A DNA stretch of 64,000 bases, taken from contig NZ_AP022567.1 of the NCBI RefSeq assembly GCF_010727475.1, positions 4,340,001 through 4,404,000 on the forward strand, written 5' to 3'. Origin of the DNA: Mycolicibacterium mageritense (GTDB lineage: Bacteria > Actinomycetota > Actinomycetes > Mycobacteriales > Mycobacteriaceae). Shown here piece after piece: positions 15,198 through 23,422 of the stretch (within the stretch, counting starts at the first letter, position 1; each line of letters starts with the position of its first letter). The notes beneath the pieces are model-generated. The model was not told where the DNA came from. It saw only the letters and a list, made by a program, of their open reading frames with translations, and did no database searches. Position numbers and translations under genes: made by a program.

Positions 15198-16856
15198 ATG
15201 AGTGATACGCACGTCGTCACCAACCAGGTTCCGCTGCTGGAGGACTACAACCCTGCGACATCTCCGGTGCTCACCGAGGCCCTGATCCGGGAAGGTGGGG
15301 AATGGGGTCTTGACGAGGTGGTCGAGGTCGGCGCCCTCAACGGCAGCAGGCAGGTGCAGCGGTGGGGTGAGCTCGCCGACCGCAACCAGCCGATCCTGCA
15401 CACCCACGACCGCTACGGGCACCGGGTCGACGAGGTCGAGTACGACCCCGCCTACCACGAGCTGATGACGGCCGCGATCAAGCACGGTCTGCATGCCGCG
15501 CCGTGGGCCGACGACCGCGAAGGCTCTCACGTGGTGCGGGCGGCGAAGACCTCGGTCTGGACCGCCGAGCCCGGCCATATGTGCCCGATCTCGATGACGT
15601 ATGCGGTCGTGCCCGCGCTGCGGTTCAACCCGGAGCTGGCCGCGACTTACGAGCCGTTGCTCGCGAGCCGGGTCTACGACCCCGAGCTGACGGTGCCGTC
15701 GACGAAAGCCGGTATCACCGCGGGCATGTCGATGACCGAGAAGCAGGGCGGCTCCGACGTGCGCGCGGGCACCACGCAGGCCACGCCGAACGCCGACGGC
15801 AGTTACTCGCTGGTCGGCCACAAGTGGTTCACGTCGGCCCCGATGGGTGACATCTTTTTGGTGCTGGCGCAGGCTCGCGGGGGCGAGCGAAGCGACGGGG
15901 AATCGTCCGGCGGTTTGTCCTGCTTCTTCCTGCCTCGGGTGTTGCCCGACGGCACCCGCAATCGGATGTTCCTGCAACGGCTCAAGGACAAGCTGGGCAA
16001 TCACGCGAACGCGTCCAGCGAGGTCGAGTACGACGGCGCCACGGCGTGGCTGGTGGGTGAGGAAGGCCGCGGGGTGAAGACCATCATCGAGATGGTCAAC
16101 CTCACCCGGCTGGACTGCGCATTGGGCAGCGCGACCAGCATGCGCACCGGCCTGGCGCGTGCCGTCCATCACGCGCAACATCGAAAAGCGTTCGGCGCCT
16201 ATCTGATCGACCAACCGCTCATGCGCAACGTGCTGGCGGATCTGGCGGTCGAGGCCGAGGCCGCGACCATGCTGGCGATGCGCATGGCCGGGGCCACCGA
16301 CAAGGCTGTGCGAGGGGACGACCGCGAGGCGTTGCTGCGCCGCATCGGCCTGGCGGCGGGCAAGTACTGGATCTGCAAGCGGGCCACTCCGCACGCCGCA
16401 GAGGCGATGGAATGCCTGGGCGGCAACGGTTACGTCGAGGAGTCGGGCATGCCGCGGCTCTACCGCGAGGCCCCGCTCATGGGAATCTGGGAGGGCTCGG
16501 GAAACGTCAGCGCGCTGGATACCCTGCGCGCCATGGCAACTCGGCCGGACTGCGTCGAGGTGCTGTTCGACGAGCTGTCCAAGACCGCGGGCCACGATGC
16601 CCGCCTGGACGCCCACGTCGCCACACTGCGCGACGATCTGCAGGATCTGGAGACCATCCAGTACCGGGGCCGCAAGGTGGCGGAGGACATTTCGCTGGCC
16701 TTGCAGGGCGCGTTGCTGGTGCGCCACGGGCATCCCGCCGTCGCGGAGGCGTTCCTTGCGAGCCGGCTCGGCGGCCAGTGGGGCGGTGCGTTCGGCACGC
16801 TGCCCACCGGGCTGGATCTCGCGCCGATCATCGAGCGCGCCCTGGTGAAGGGATGA
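15198..16856 (+). CDS. fadE8: AidB-like acyl-CoA dehydrogenase (FadE8-type)
   Basis: An FAD-dependent acyl-CoA dehydrogenase of 552 residues, the long AidB-like form rather than the usual ~390. Motifs include MSMTEKQGGSDVRAGT for FAD/substrate contact, the AFGAYLIDQPLMRN arginine-adjacent helix and ECLGGNGYVEE near the C-terminal FAD site. It probably carries out alpha,beta-dehydrogenation of an unknown acyl-CoA; AidB itself is linked to alkylation damage but has little such activity. The ATG at 15198 follows TAACAC by 7 nt, so it may be leaderless. The gene order with echA4, a PaaX regulator and echA5 matches Rv0672-Rv0675 of M. tuberculosis, from which the symbol is taken. Confidence 0.87.
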   Translation: MSDTHVVTNQVPLLEDYNPATSPVLTEALIREGGEWGLDEVVEVGALNGSRQVQRWGELADRNQPILHTHDRYGHRVDEVEYDPAYHELMTAAIKHGLHAAPWADDREGSHVVRAAKTSVWTAEPGHMCPISMTYAVVPALRFNPELAATYEPLLASRVYDPELTVPSTKAGITAGMSMTEKQGGSDVRAGTTQATPNADGSYSLVGHKWFTSAPMGDIFLVLAQARGGERSDGESSGGLSCFFLPRVLPDGTRNRMFLQRLKDKLGNHANASSEVEYDGATAWLVGEEGRGVKTIIEMVNLTRLDCALGSATSMRTGLARAVHHAQHRKAFGAYLIDQPLMRNVLADLAVEAEAATMLAMRMAGATDKAVRGDDREALLRRIGLAAGKYWICKRATPHAAEAMECLGGNGYVEESGMPRLYREAPLMGIWEGSGNVSALDTLRAMATRPDCVEVLFDELSKTAGHDARLDAHVATLRDDLQDLETIQYRGRKVAEDISLALQGALLVRHGHPAVAEAFLASRLGGQWGGAFGTLPTGLDLAPIIERALVKG

Positions 16857-16874
16857 CCGTTCTTGCCGAGCAGT

Positions 16875-16901
16875 CCCCCGCAAGCGGGGGGTGCCCCCAG
16901 C
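16875..16901. repeat. GC-rich double hairpin between fadE8 and echA4
   Basis: CCCCCGC-AA-GCGGGGG forms a perfect 7-bp stem (16875-16890). Its right arm can alternatively pair with the following CCCCC (GGGGG-GTG-CCCCC). It lies inside the operon with no T run, so it looks more like a dispersed palindromic element or an RNA-stability hairpin than a terminator. Confidence 0.5.
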
Positions 16902-16968
16902 GCAGGTGCCCTGAAACTGCTATTTGCGGGTACTTACATGTCTACTCGTGGGAAGGGGTGACCACCGC

Positions 16969-17886
16969 ATGAGCGTCGACTTCGACCACCTCAAGACGAT
17001 GACCTACGAGGTCACCGATCGCGTCGCGCGTATCACGTTCAGCCGCCCCGAAAAAGGCAATTCGATCGTCGCCGACACTCCGCTGGAGCTGGCGGCCTGT
17101 GTGGAACGCGCCGACCTCGATCCTGCGGTGCACGTGATCCTGGTGTCGGGCCGCGGCGAAGGCTTTTGTGCCGGTTTCGATTTGAGCGCCTATGCCGACG
17201 GCACCGCGTCGGCGGGCGGTGACCATCACGGCACGGTGCTCGACGGGAAAACCCAGGCGATCAACCACCTCCCGGACCGGCCCTGGGATCCGATGATCGA
17301 CTATCAGATGATGAGCCGGTTCGTGCGCGGCTTCTCCAGCCTGATGCACTGCGACAAACCGACCGTGGTCAAGATTCACGGTTACTGCGTCGCGGGCGGT
17401 ACCGACATCGCGCTGCACGCCGATCAGGTCATCACAGCGTCCGACGCCAAGATCGGCTACCCGCCGATGCGGGTGTGGGGCGTGCCCGCCGCGGGTCTGT
17501 GGGCGCACCGGCTGGGCGACCAGCGCGCGAAACGCCTTCTCTTCACGGGGGATTGCATCACCGGAGCGCAGGCCGCCGACTGGGGCCTCGCCGTCGAGGC
17601 GCCCGAGCCGGAGCACCTCGACGAGCGCACCGAGCGTCTCGTCGAACGGATCGCGGCCATGCCCGTCAACCAGCTCATCATGGCCAAGCTGGCGTGCAAC
17701 ACCGCGTTGCTGCAGCAGGGGGTCGCGACCAGTCGCATGGTCAGCACGGTGTTCGACGGCATCGCCCGCCACACCCCGGAAGGGCACGCCTTTGTCGCCG
17801 ACGCCCGCGAGCACGGGTTCCGCGAAGCCGTGCGCCACCGTGACGAGCCCCTGGGTGACTACGGACGCACGATATCCGGAGTCTGA
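16969..17886 (+). CDS. echA4: Enoyl-CoA hydratase/isomerase family protein (EchA4-type)
   Basis: A crotonase-fold protein of 305 residues from the ATG at 16969 (an upstream in-frame start at 16924 is not favoured). The oxyanion-hole segments are GRGEGFCAGFDLSAY and HGYCVAGGTDIALHAD. An acidic residue expected for hydratase catalysis may lie in the YPPMRVWGVP segment, but the usual Glu pair is not obvious, so the exact reaction is uncertain. A longer middle section (about residues 85-125) sets it apart from short EchA proteins. It ends 2 bp before the PaaX-type regulator and should be cotranscribed with it. Confidence 0.85.
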   Translation: MSVDFDHLKTMTYEVTDRVARITFSRPEKGNSIVADTPLELAACVERADLDPAVHVILVSGRGEGFCAGFDLSAYADGTASAGGDHHGTVLDGKTQAINHLPDRPWDPMIDYQMMSRFVRGFSSLMHCDKPTVVKIHGYCVAGGTDIALHADQVITASDAKIGYPPMRVWGVPAAGLWAHRLGDQRAKRLLFTGDCITGAQAADWGLAVEAPEPEHLDERTERLVERIAAMPVNQLIMAKLACNTALLQQGVATSRMVSTVFDGIARHTPEGHAFVADAREHGFREAVRHRDEPLGDYGRTISGV

Positions 17887-17888
17887 CG

Positions 17889-18620
17889 ATGCCCGCGCTC
17901 AACCGGATGACGGCCCGGTCGGTGGTGCTCAGTGTGCTGCTGGGCGCACATCCGGCCTGGGCGTCGGCGGCCGAACTGGTCCGGCTGACAGCTGATTTCG
18001 ACATTCGGGAGCCGACGCTGCGGGTCGCGCTGACCCGCATGGTCGGCGCGGGTGATCTGGTGCGGTCCGACGACGGCTATCGGCTCTCCGAGCGGCTGTT
18101 GGCCCGGCAACGGCGCCAGGACGCCGCGATCAACCCGCGGCTGCGCGAATACCGCGGGGACTGGCTCACTCTCGTGATCACGACGGTGGGCAACGACGCG
18201 AGAACCCGGGCGTCGTTGCGTAACACGCTGCAACAGAATCGGTTCGCCGAGCTCCGCGAGGGCGTGTGGATGCGGCCGGACAATCTCGACCAGGAGCTGC
18301 CGCAGGAGATCACGGGCCGGGTCCGGATCCTGCGCGCGCGTGACGACGACCCCGTCGGGTTGGCAGGCACGCTGTGGGATCTGCCCGGCTGGTCTGCCAC
18401 CGCCCACCGACTTCTCGACGAAATATCCTCCGCACCAGACATTCCCGGTCGATTCGTGGCCGCGGCAGGCATTGTGCGGCATCTGGTGACCGATCCGGTG
18501 CTGCCCGACGAACTGCTGCCCGAGCCGTGGCCTGGCGCCGCACTGCGCGCCGCGTACACCGACTTCGCCGCCGAACTCGTCGCGCGGCGCGACAATCCCG
18601 AACTGATGGAGGCGACGTGA
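17889..18620 (+). CDS. PaaX-family transcriptional regulator
   Basis: A protein of 243 residues. The N-terminal winged-helix part (LVRLTADFDIREPTLRVALTRMVGAGDLVRSDDGYRLS) and the following WMRPDNL and RARDDDPVGLAGTLWDL segments are characteristic of PaaX regulators, which repress phenylacetate-type CoA pathways and are released by an aryl- or acyl-CoA. Lying between two enoyl-CoA hydratases, it probably senses an intermediate of this operon and represses the operon itself; this is inferred from context. Its stop codon overlaps the GTG start of the next gene (GTGA). Confidence 0.85.
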   Translation: MPALNRMTARSVVLSVLLGAHPAWASAAELVRLTADFDIREPTLRVALTRMVGAGDLVRSDDGYRLSERLLARQRRQDAAINPRLREYRGDWLTLVITTVGNDARTRASLRNTLQQNRFAELREGVWMRPDNLDQELPQEITGRVRILRARDDDPVGLAGTLWDLPGWSATAHRLLDEISSAPDIPGRFVAAAGIVRHLVTDPVLPDELLPEPWPGAALRAAYTDFAAELVARRDNPELMEAT

Positions 18621-19381
18621 GCGAACCCGTGCGGATCGAGCGAAACGGTGCGGTGACCACGGTCATCATCGATCGGCCGCAGGCCCGCAATGCCGTCAAC
18701 GGTCCCACGGCGGCCGCGTTGTTCGCGGCTTTCGACGAGTTCGACCGCGACGACACCGCATCGGTGGCCGTGTTGTGGGGTGATGGCGGGACATTCTGTG
18801 CCGGAGCGGATTTGAAGGCGTTCGGCACTCCCGACATGAATCAGACGCACCGCACCGGCCCTGGGCCGATGGGCCCGAGCCGGATGGTGCTGTCCAAACC
18901 GGTGATCGCGGCGGTGAGCGGCTACGCCGTCGCGGGCGGCCTCGAGCTTGCGCTGTGGTGCGACTTGCGGGTCGTCGAGGAGGATGCCGTGATGGGCGTC
19001 TTCTGCCGCCGGTGGGGGGTGCCGCTCATCGACGGCGGCACGGTGCGCCTGCCCAGGTTGATCGGGCAGAGCCGCGCCATGGATCTGATCCTCACCGGAC
19101 GCGCCGTGGAGGCCGCGGAAGCCCATGCGATCGGCCTGGCCAACCGCGTGGTGCCGAAGGGCCAGGCGCGTGAGGCGGCGGAGGAGTTGGCCGCTGAGCT
19201 GGCCCGGTTGCCGCAACAGTGCCTGCGCGCCGACCGGATGTCCGCTCTGCGTCAGTGGGGTGAATCCGAGGAATCGGCAATGGATTTCGAGTTCGGCAGC
19301 CTGGCCAAGGTGGCAGAGGAGTCGCTGGCCGGAGCCAAACGGTTCGCCGACGGCGCGGGCCGCCACGGAGCGAGGGCCTGA
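18617..19381 (+). CDS. echA5: Enoyl-CoA hydratase (EchA5-type)
   Basis: A crotonase-superfamily enzyme of 254 residues. The GTG start at 18617 overlaps the regulator's stop by 4 bp, indicating translational coupling. The oxyanion-hole motifs are DGGTFCAGADLKAFG and SGYAVAGGLELALWCD. The segment FCRRWGVPLIDGGTVRLPRLIG contains the loop that usually holds the catalytic acid; here it carries Asp rather than the typical Glu pair, as in several mycobacterial EchA proteins. It completes an operon equivalent to Rv0672-Rv0675. Beta-oxidation of an unusual acyl-CoA is likely; the substrate is unknown. Confidence 0.87.
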   Translation: MSEPVRIERNGAVTTVIIDRPQARNAVNGPTAAALFAAFDEFDRDDTASVAVLWGDGGTFCAGADLKAFGTPDMNQTHRTGPGPMGPSRMVLSKPVIAAVSGYAVAGGLELALWCDLRVVEEDAVMGVFCRRWGVPLIDGGTVRLPRLIGQSRAMDLILTGRAVEAAEAHAIGLANRVVPKGQAREAAEELAAELARLPQQCLRADRMSALRQWGESEESAMDFEFGSLAKVAEESLAGAKRFADGAGRHGARA

Positions 19382-19387
19382 GCGGTT

Positions 19388-19642
19388 TTACGACCGCCAG
19401 CGCTCCCAGGCGGCTTGTTTGGAGGTGCCCGACACTTCGGCGACCTGGGCCCACGAGTTGGACGTCGCCAGCAGTCGCGCCGCCACGCCGACCTTTTCAC
19501 CGGCGTAGGAGACCACGCGGAGCAACTCACCGAACGCCTCGCGATTGCCCCGGGTGCTCAGCTCGTCGATACCCCGGTAGATGAGCGCTGCCAATTCGTC
19601 CTCGCTCATGGCGGTCAGCGACGTATCGGGGTCTGCCGGCAT
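19388..19642 (-). CDS. Small HTH-like protein of unknown function
   Basis: A protein of 84 residues, convergent with echA5 (6 bp apart). The C-terminal segment SWAQVAEVSGTSKQAAWERW looks like a helix-turn-helix of the kind used by small DNA-binding proteins (compare 'W..IG..LGVSRQAA..R'). The N-terminus is acidic and helical. It could be a small transcription factor or accessory DNA-binding protein. The family is not recognised by name. Confidence 0.65.
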   Translation of the reverse strand: MPADPDTSLTAMSEDELAALIYRGIDELSTRGNREAFGELLRVVSYAGEKVGVAARLLATSNSWAQVAEVSGTSKQAAWERWRS

Positions 19643-19660
19643 ACGGGCATTCTACGGCGG

Positions 19661-20641
19661 CTACGCGGCCGCCACGTCGAGACGCAACTCGGCGTCGGTC
19701 GAGTCGAACGACCGGGACCAGGTCGTCCCCGGCCATCGGTAGTGCACCACGCCGGAATCCGGCCGATAGTCCGCGGTGTACAACGTGCCGAAGCCGTTGG
19801 CGTAGTCGGTGCTGCGCAGCGGGGCGCGAATGAACTCACGGGCCAACGCATCTGGGTCGGGCTCAGCGCGCAGCAACGCCATCAGGTGCTTCTGGCGTTC
19901 GACGCTGCGGAAGCGCTTCGCGTGTGCGGGGTCGTCGGGCCGGTCGAATCGATGGTTGGTGGCGAACGGGATCTCGCGCACCTCCATCGGGCGGTCCGGC
20001 GCGACGTATGCCGTGCGGTGACAGCCTGTCCGGTCTGTCAGGGTCAGGTTGTACGACATCGCGACGGGTATGCCGGATAGTGCCGAAAGCGCGTCGGGCA
20101 CGGTGCCGGCAACCTCCAGCAGATACCGCACCACCAGCGGAATCCCGAACCCCGGGCCGTGGCCTTTGGCGCCGCCGAAGGTCAGCGACACCGCGAGCCC
20201 GTCGGAGTTCATGCCGTCGAGCAAGCCCCACAGGCAGTCGCTGGTGCCGATGACCTCACGCCCACCGAGTCGAGTGGTCAGCACGACCTGTTCGAACAGC
20301 GCGGGGTGATAGTCGTAGTTGCGGATGAGCGCCCGTGTCCCGCTGTCGATGACGACTTGCGAACACGCCGGCGCGAATGCGGGCATGTTCCAGTGCGTGA
20401 GCATCGCGGCAGTGGTGGGATCGCCACCCGTCAGTGAGACCAGGTGCTGCCAGGTCGGATGCAGTTCGGGCAGGTGCCGCAGCAGGGCGGCTTCGGCCTG
20501 CGTGGCCGTGGGGCGCTCGCCGGTGCCCGGACGCAGGTACCACGACCGGTATCCCGGCCAGGTGGCGTCGTAGAGCGCGCGCCACCGCGGTCCGGGAATG
20601 TCCTCGCGGAATGCGTGCAGGGAGATGGATTGAAACACCAT
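19661..20641 (-). CDS. C45-type Ntn hydrolase (penicillin acyltransferase-like)
   Basis: A protein of 326 residues resembling acyl-CoA:6-aminopenicillanate acyltransferase / peptidase C45. A candidate nucleophile Cys is in the segment FAPACSQVVID, followed by the family's RNYDYHP element and GTSDCLWGLLDGMNSDGLAVSLTFGG. In Ntn hydrolases the Cys usually becomes N-terminal after self-cleavage; here it would be at about residue 92, consistent with a cleaved propeptide. Likely role: hydrolysis or transfer of an amide-linked acyl group, for instance on lipopeptides or N-acyl amino acids (inference). The start at 20641 is set by a -10 box inside an upstream inverted repeat. Confidence 0.78.
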   Translation of the reverse strand: MVFQSISLHAFREDIPGPRWRALYDATWPGYRSWYLRPGTGERPTATQAEAALLRHLPELHPTWQHLVSLTGGDPTTAAMLTHWNMPAFAPACSQVVIDSGTRALIRNYDYHPALFEQVVLTTRLGGREVIGTSDCLWGLLDGMNSDGLAVSLTFGGAKGHGPGFGIPLVVRYLLEVAGTVPDALSALSGIPVAMSYNLTLTDRTGCHRTAYVAPDRPMEVREIPFATNHRFDRPDDPAHAKRFRSVERQKHLMALLRAEPDPDALAREFIRAPLRSTDYANGFGTLYTADYRPDSGVVHYRWPGTTWSRSFDSTDAELRLDVAAA

Positions 20642-20643
20642 GC

Positions 20644-20689
20644 GTCAAGGTTTACTTGACGACATGGTGGGCGTCAAGGAAACCTTGAC
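20644..20689 (-). promoter_or_regulatory. Promoter with two GTCAAG/CTTGAC inverted-repeat operators
   Basis: Two related palindromes lie directly upstream of the C45 hydrolase: GTCAAG-N5-CTTGAC (20644-20660) and GTCAAGG-AAA-CCTTGAC (20673-20689). On the minus strand the distal one supplies TTGACG as a -35 box, and the proximal one supplies TAAACC as a -10 box exactly 17 nt later. The ATG follows 7 nt after that, so the mRNA would be leaderless. A dimeric repressor or activator bound at both sites would control the promoter completely. Confidence 0.75.
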
Positions 20690-20709
20690 GTGAGTTGGAT
20701 AACCCGGCG

Positions 20710-21123
20710 TCAGCCCTTGCTGACCGTGTTGTTGCTGCCGGTGTTGTTGACCTTCGGGTCGCCCGCCTTGTACGTGATGGTGTTGTTGAAGCCGAGGACC
20801 GCGAGATCCTTGTCGATCTTGTCGAACGTGATCTTGTTGTCCGACCCGCCGATGTTGACGCTCGCGCACGTGCCCTTGACGGTCAGCGTGTTGTTGGTGC
20901 CGCCCACCGTCAGGGATTTGCCGTCGGCGCAGTCCAGATCCGTTGTGGTCCCGACAGATGCGTAGTTGATGGTGTTGCCCACCTCGACGTTGAGCCCGGA
21001 GGAGCCCGCGGTCGCCGACGGCGTATTGGTGTCCTTGCTCTCGGATCCACAGGCGGACAAGGCCAGAACTGTGCTCGCGGCCGCGATACCGCCGACGATC
21101 CTGATGTGGTTGGTGGTGAACAT
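20710..21123 (-). CDS. DUF3060 lipoprotein
   Basis: A protein of 137 residues. The N-terminal signal peptide ends in a lipobox (VLALSAC, Cys at about residue 25), then a Ser/Thr/Ala linker. The DUF3060 domain follows, with short Asn/Gly-rich strands (VGGTNNTLTVKG, IGGSDNKITFDK, VLGFNNTITYKAGDPKV) typical of a small beta-helix. It should be anchored at the outer face of the cytoplasmic membrane. It is followed 18 bp upstream by a second DUF3060 gene on the same strand. By position the pair corresponds to Rv0679c-Rv0680c of M. tuberculosis. Molecular function is unknown. Confidence 0.8.
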   Translation of the reverse strand: MFTTNHIRIVGGIAAASTVLALSACGSESKDTNTPSATAGSSGLNVEVGNTINYASVGTTTDLDCADGKSLTVGGTNNTLTVKGTCASVNIGGSDNKITFDKIDKDLAVLGFNNTITYKAGDPKVNNTGSNNTVSKG

Positions 21124-21141
21124 CGCATTCTCGCTTTCTCG

Positions 21142-21519
21142 TCAGGCGGGAACCCGGTCGAGTCGATTGGTCATGCCCAACTCGCGGCCGCGGTCGACCA
21201 GGATGGGATCGCCGTTCTTGAAGAACACCGTCTGGTCGTAGCCGTACACCGTGATGTCGTTGATGACATTGTCGGCGACCACGATGTTCGACGAGCCCTG
21301 CACCGTGACCGCCCAGCAGGTACCGAGTGCGTTGACGGTGTTCCCGGTGCCGTTGACGAACAGGGTGGAACCGTTGCAGTCCAACGTCTGTGTGATGCCC
21401 TGGCCGGTGACGTGGGTGTCCCCGTTCTTCGCCGACGCCACGGGCGTGCCGAGGCTCAAGATCAGTGGTAACGCCCCCAGTCCGACCACCGACACCCGTC
21501 GCGCAGCTGTCCATCCCAC
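21142..21519 (-). CDS. Secreted DUF3060 protein
   Basis: A protein of 125 residues with a classical signal peptide (hydrophobic core VVGLGALPLILSLG, predicted cleavage after VASA) and no lipobox cysteine, so it is secreted rather than lipid-anchored. The mature part has the DUF3060 strand repeats (LDCNGSTLFVNGTGNTVNALGTC, VQGSSNIVVADNVI, VYGYDQTVFFKNGDPI), and its two cysteines may form a disulfide. It is upstream of and cotranscribed with the DUF3060 lipoprotein. Together they may form one envelope complex (inference). Confidence 0.78.
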   Translation of the reverse strand: MGWTAARRVSVVGLGALPLILSLGTPVASAKNGDTHVTGQGITQTLDCNGSTLFVNGTGNTVNALGTCWAVTVQGSSNIVVADNVINDITVYGYDQTVFFKNGDPILVDRGRELGMTNRLDRVPA

Positions 21520-21649
21520 GGTGTTCCCCTTCCGAGTTCGATGTCACGAAGATTACGTGGCGACTCGGCAGACGCGGCAGGGCTTGGTGAGTTCCACCGC
21601 GGTGACCATGGAGTCGCGGGAGTTGAGGCTGGTCGGTACGGTGTTTTCG

Positions 21650-22198
21650 ATGCGTCGGCGTGTTGTGAAGGCTGCTGTCGTGGCGGTCACGGCGTTGGTG
21701 ACCGCCACGGGGTGTTCGCACACCGTGGCCGGGGAGGCCCGGCGGGCCCAGGCCGACACCGCGGATCCCGACCGCAGCTTCGGCTACGTCGACGACAGGT
21801 GCGGATTGCTGGTCGACAGTTCGATCCAGGAACTGCTCCACGCGGACAACGTGGTGCGGCCCTACAGCGGTGCGGTGTGCCAGTACGTGTTGTCGCGGAA
21901 CGGCGCGGGTCCGTCGCCGATGATGATCGACGTCGTCTTCTCGTGGTTCGAGAGTGGCACCTTGCAGCGCGAACGCGCGTTGGCGCAGGAGCGGGGGGCC
22001 AAGATCACCGACACCGTGGTGGAACGGCGGGAGGGATTTCTCGCGCGTCGCGATGTCACGGGCGCGGCGTGCGCCGCAACCGCTGCGGCCGGTTCGGGCG
22101 TGCTCAGTTGGTGGGTCCAGTTCCGGGGCCAGAACAGCGGAGACCCGTGCAAGGACGCGGAGCTGTTGCTGTCGAAGACGCTGCAGTCGGAGCTCTGA
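21650..22198 (+). CDS. DUF3558 lipoprotein, copy 1
   Basis: A protein of 182 residues from the ATG at 21650. The signal peptide ends in a lipobox (VTATGC) at about residue 24. The mature part fits the mycobacterial DUF3558 pattern: DDRCGLLVDSSIQELL, a VCQYVLSR cysteine strand, a VFSWFESGTLQRERAL helix, then CAATAAAGSGVLSWWVQFRG and a final cysteine. DUF3558 lipoproteins are abundant in mycobacteria and mostly uncharacterised. It lies 1 bp before the next lipoprotein gene and diverges from the DUF3060 pair. Confidence 0.78.
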   Translation: MRRRVVKAAVVAVTALVTATGCSHTVAGEARRAQADTADPDRSFGYVDDRCGLLVDSSIQELLHADNVVRPYSGAVCQYVLSRNGAGPSPMMIDVVFSWFESGTLQRERALAQERGAKITDTVVERREGFLARRDVTGAACAATAAAGSGVLSWWVQFRGQNSGDPCKDAELLLSKTLQSEL

Positions 22199-22199
22199 C

Positions 22200-22733
22200 A
22201 TGGCTCGTCGTACGCGTGTGGGCGCCGTCGTCGCCGGCGCCGTCCTGGGCGTCGTGCTCGCGAGTGGGTGCGGCAGCCCGGATCAGCACGAACAACCGGC
22301 CCCGTCCAACGCGCCCGGCAGCGGTTTTCACAGCGCTGATTGCAACGGCGTGACCGATGCCGACGTCAACAAGGCCATCGGCACCGCGATGTTCACCAAG
22401 GCGGTCGTGAGCGACTCGGGCTGCTTCTGGCAGGAGAACACGGTGCTCGGCACGTTCGGTGCCGGCATGGGCATCTCGACCTGGTGGTACCGGGGCAGCG
22501 ACATGGACACCGAACGCACCCTTGAGCAGCGAGCCGGCCGCACCCTGACCGAACTGTCGATCGACGGCAACAAGGGTTTCAAGGCCTTCGACGCCAACGT
22601 CTGCAGCATCTATGTGGCCAAGGGTCAGGACGTCATCACGTGGTCGATCCAGTCGATGAATCCCGCGATGCTCCCCGATCTGTGCACCGTCACAGAACAA
22701 CTCGCCAGGCTCAGTCAGGACCGCGTCAACTGA
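22200..22733 (+). CDS. DUF3558 lipoprotein, copy 2
   Basis: A protein of 177 residues with signal peptide and lipobox (VVLASGC at about residue 24). The mature domain parallels the gene before it: DCNGVTDADVNKAIG, SGCFWQENTVLG, STWWYRGSDMDTERTLEQRAG, GFKAFDANVCSIYVAKGQDVITWSIQ. The ATG at 22200 follows the previous stop codon by a single base, so the two are translated from one mRNA and may act as a pair at the membrane. The exact role is unknown. Confidence 0.78.
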   Translation: MARRTRVGAVVAGAVLGVVLASGCGSPDQHEQPAPSNAPGSGFHSADCNGVTDADVNKAIGTAMFTKAVVSDSGCFWQENTVLGTFGAGMGISTWWYRGSDMDTERTLEQRAGRTLTELSIDGNKGFKAFDANVCSIYVAKGQDVITWSIQSMNPAMLPDLCTVTEQLARLSQDRVN

Positions 22734-22754
22734 CCCAGGCGGTGCCGAACGGGC

Positions 22755-22760
22755 TAGAGT
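22755..22760 (+). promoter_or_regulatory. Candidate -10 box of TetR regulator gene
   Basis: TAGAGT lies about 54 bp before the ATG at 22814, with CTGACC 19 bp upstream as a weak -35 candidate. Confidence 0.4.
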
Positions 22761-22813
22761 TTCACGGCGGCCCAACACCGGGTCGACGTTCGATCCGAAG
22801 AGGTACAGCCCAC

Positions 22814-23422
22814 ATGTCAGCTCGGCCCGAGCCGCATCCAGTAGGCGGCCGGCCTCGCGCGGCGCGGACCACCAAGCTGAGTCGCGAGATGATCGTCAAC
22901 GCGGCGCTTACGTTCCTCGATCGCGAGGGCTGGGACGCGCTGACCATCAACGCGCTGGCCAATCAGCTGGGGACGAAGGGCCCATCGCTGTACAACCACG
23001 TGCACAGCCTCGAAGACCTGCGGCGCACCGTCCGGATGCGGGTGATCGACGACATCATCGCGATGCTCAACACGGTTGCGCAGGGGCGCACGCGCGAGGA
23101 TGCCGTGGTCGTGATGGCCAGCGCGTACCGCAGCTACGCCCACCACCATCCCGGCCGGTACTCGGCGTTCACGCGGATGCCGTTCGGTGGGGACGACCCC
23201 GAGTACTCGGCGGCCACGCGTGCCGCGGCGGGCCCGGTTATCGCGGTCCTGGCCTCGTTCGGCCTGGAAGGGGAGGACGCCTTCTACGCGGCGCTGGAAT
23301 TCTGGTCGGCACTGCACGGGTTCGTACTGCTGGAGATGACGGGTGTGATGGACGACATCGACACCGATGCGGTGTTCACCGACATGCTGCTGCGGTTGGC
23401 CTCCGGAATGGAACGTCGCTAG
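22814..23422 (+). CDS. TetR-family regulator (Rv0681-type)
   Basis: A protein of 202 residues. An Arg/Pro-rich N-terminal arm precedes the HTH (TINALANQLGTKGPSLYNHVHSLEDLRR, about residues 45-72). The C-terminal ligand domain resembles the TetR WHG type (YSAFTRMPFGGDDPEYSAA...FWSALHGFVLLEMTG). The start at 22814 is preceded by a purine-rich GAAGAGG. It lies just before the str operon, as Rv0681 does in M. tuberculosis. The divergent or adjacent lipoprotein genes are possible targets; no operator is evident. Confidence 0.83.
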   Translation: MSARPEPHPVGGRPRAARTTKLSREMIVNAALTFLDREGWDALTINALANQLGTKGPSLYNHVHSLEDLRRTVRMRVIDDIIAMLNTVAQGRTREDAVVVMASAYRSYAHHHPGRYSAFTRMPFGGDDPEYSAATRAAAGPVIAVLASFGLEGEDAFYAALEFWSALHGFVLLEMTGVMDDIDTDAVFTDMLLRLASGMERR

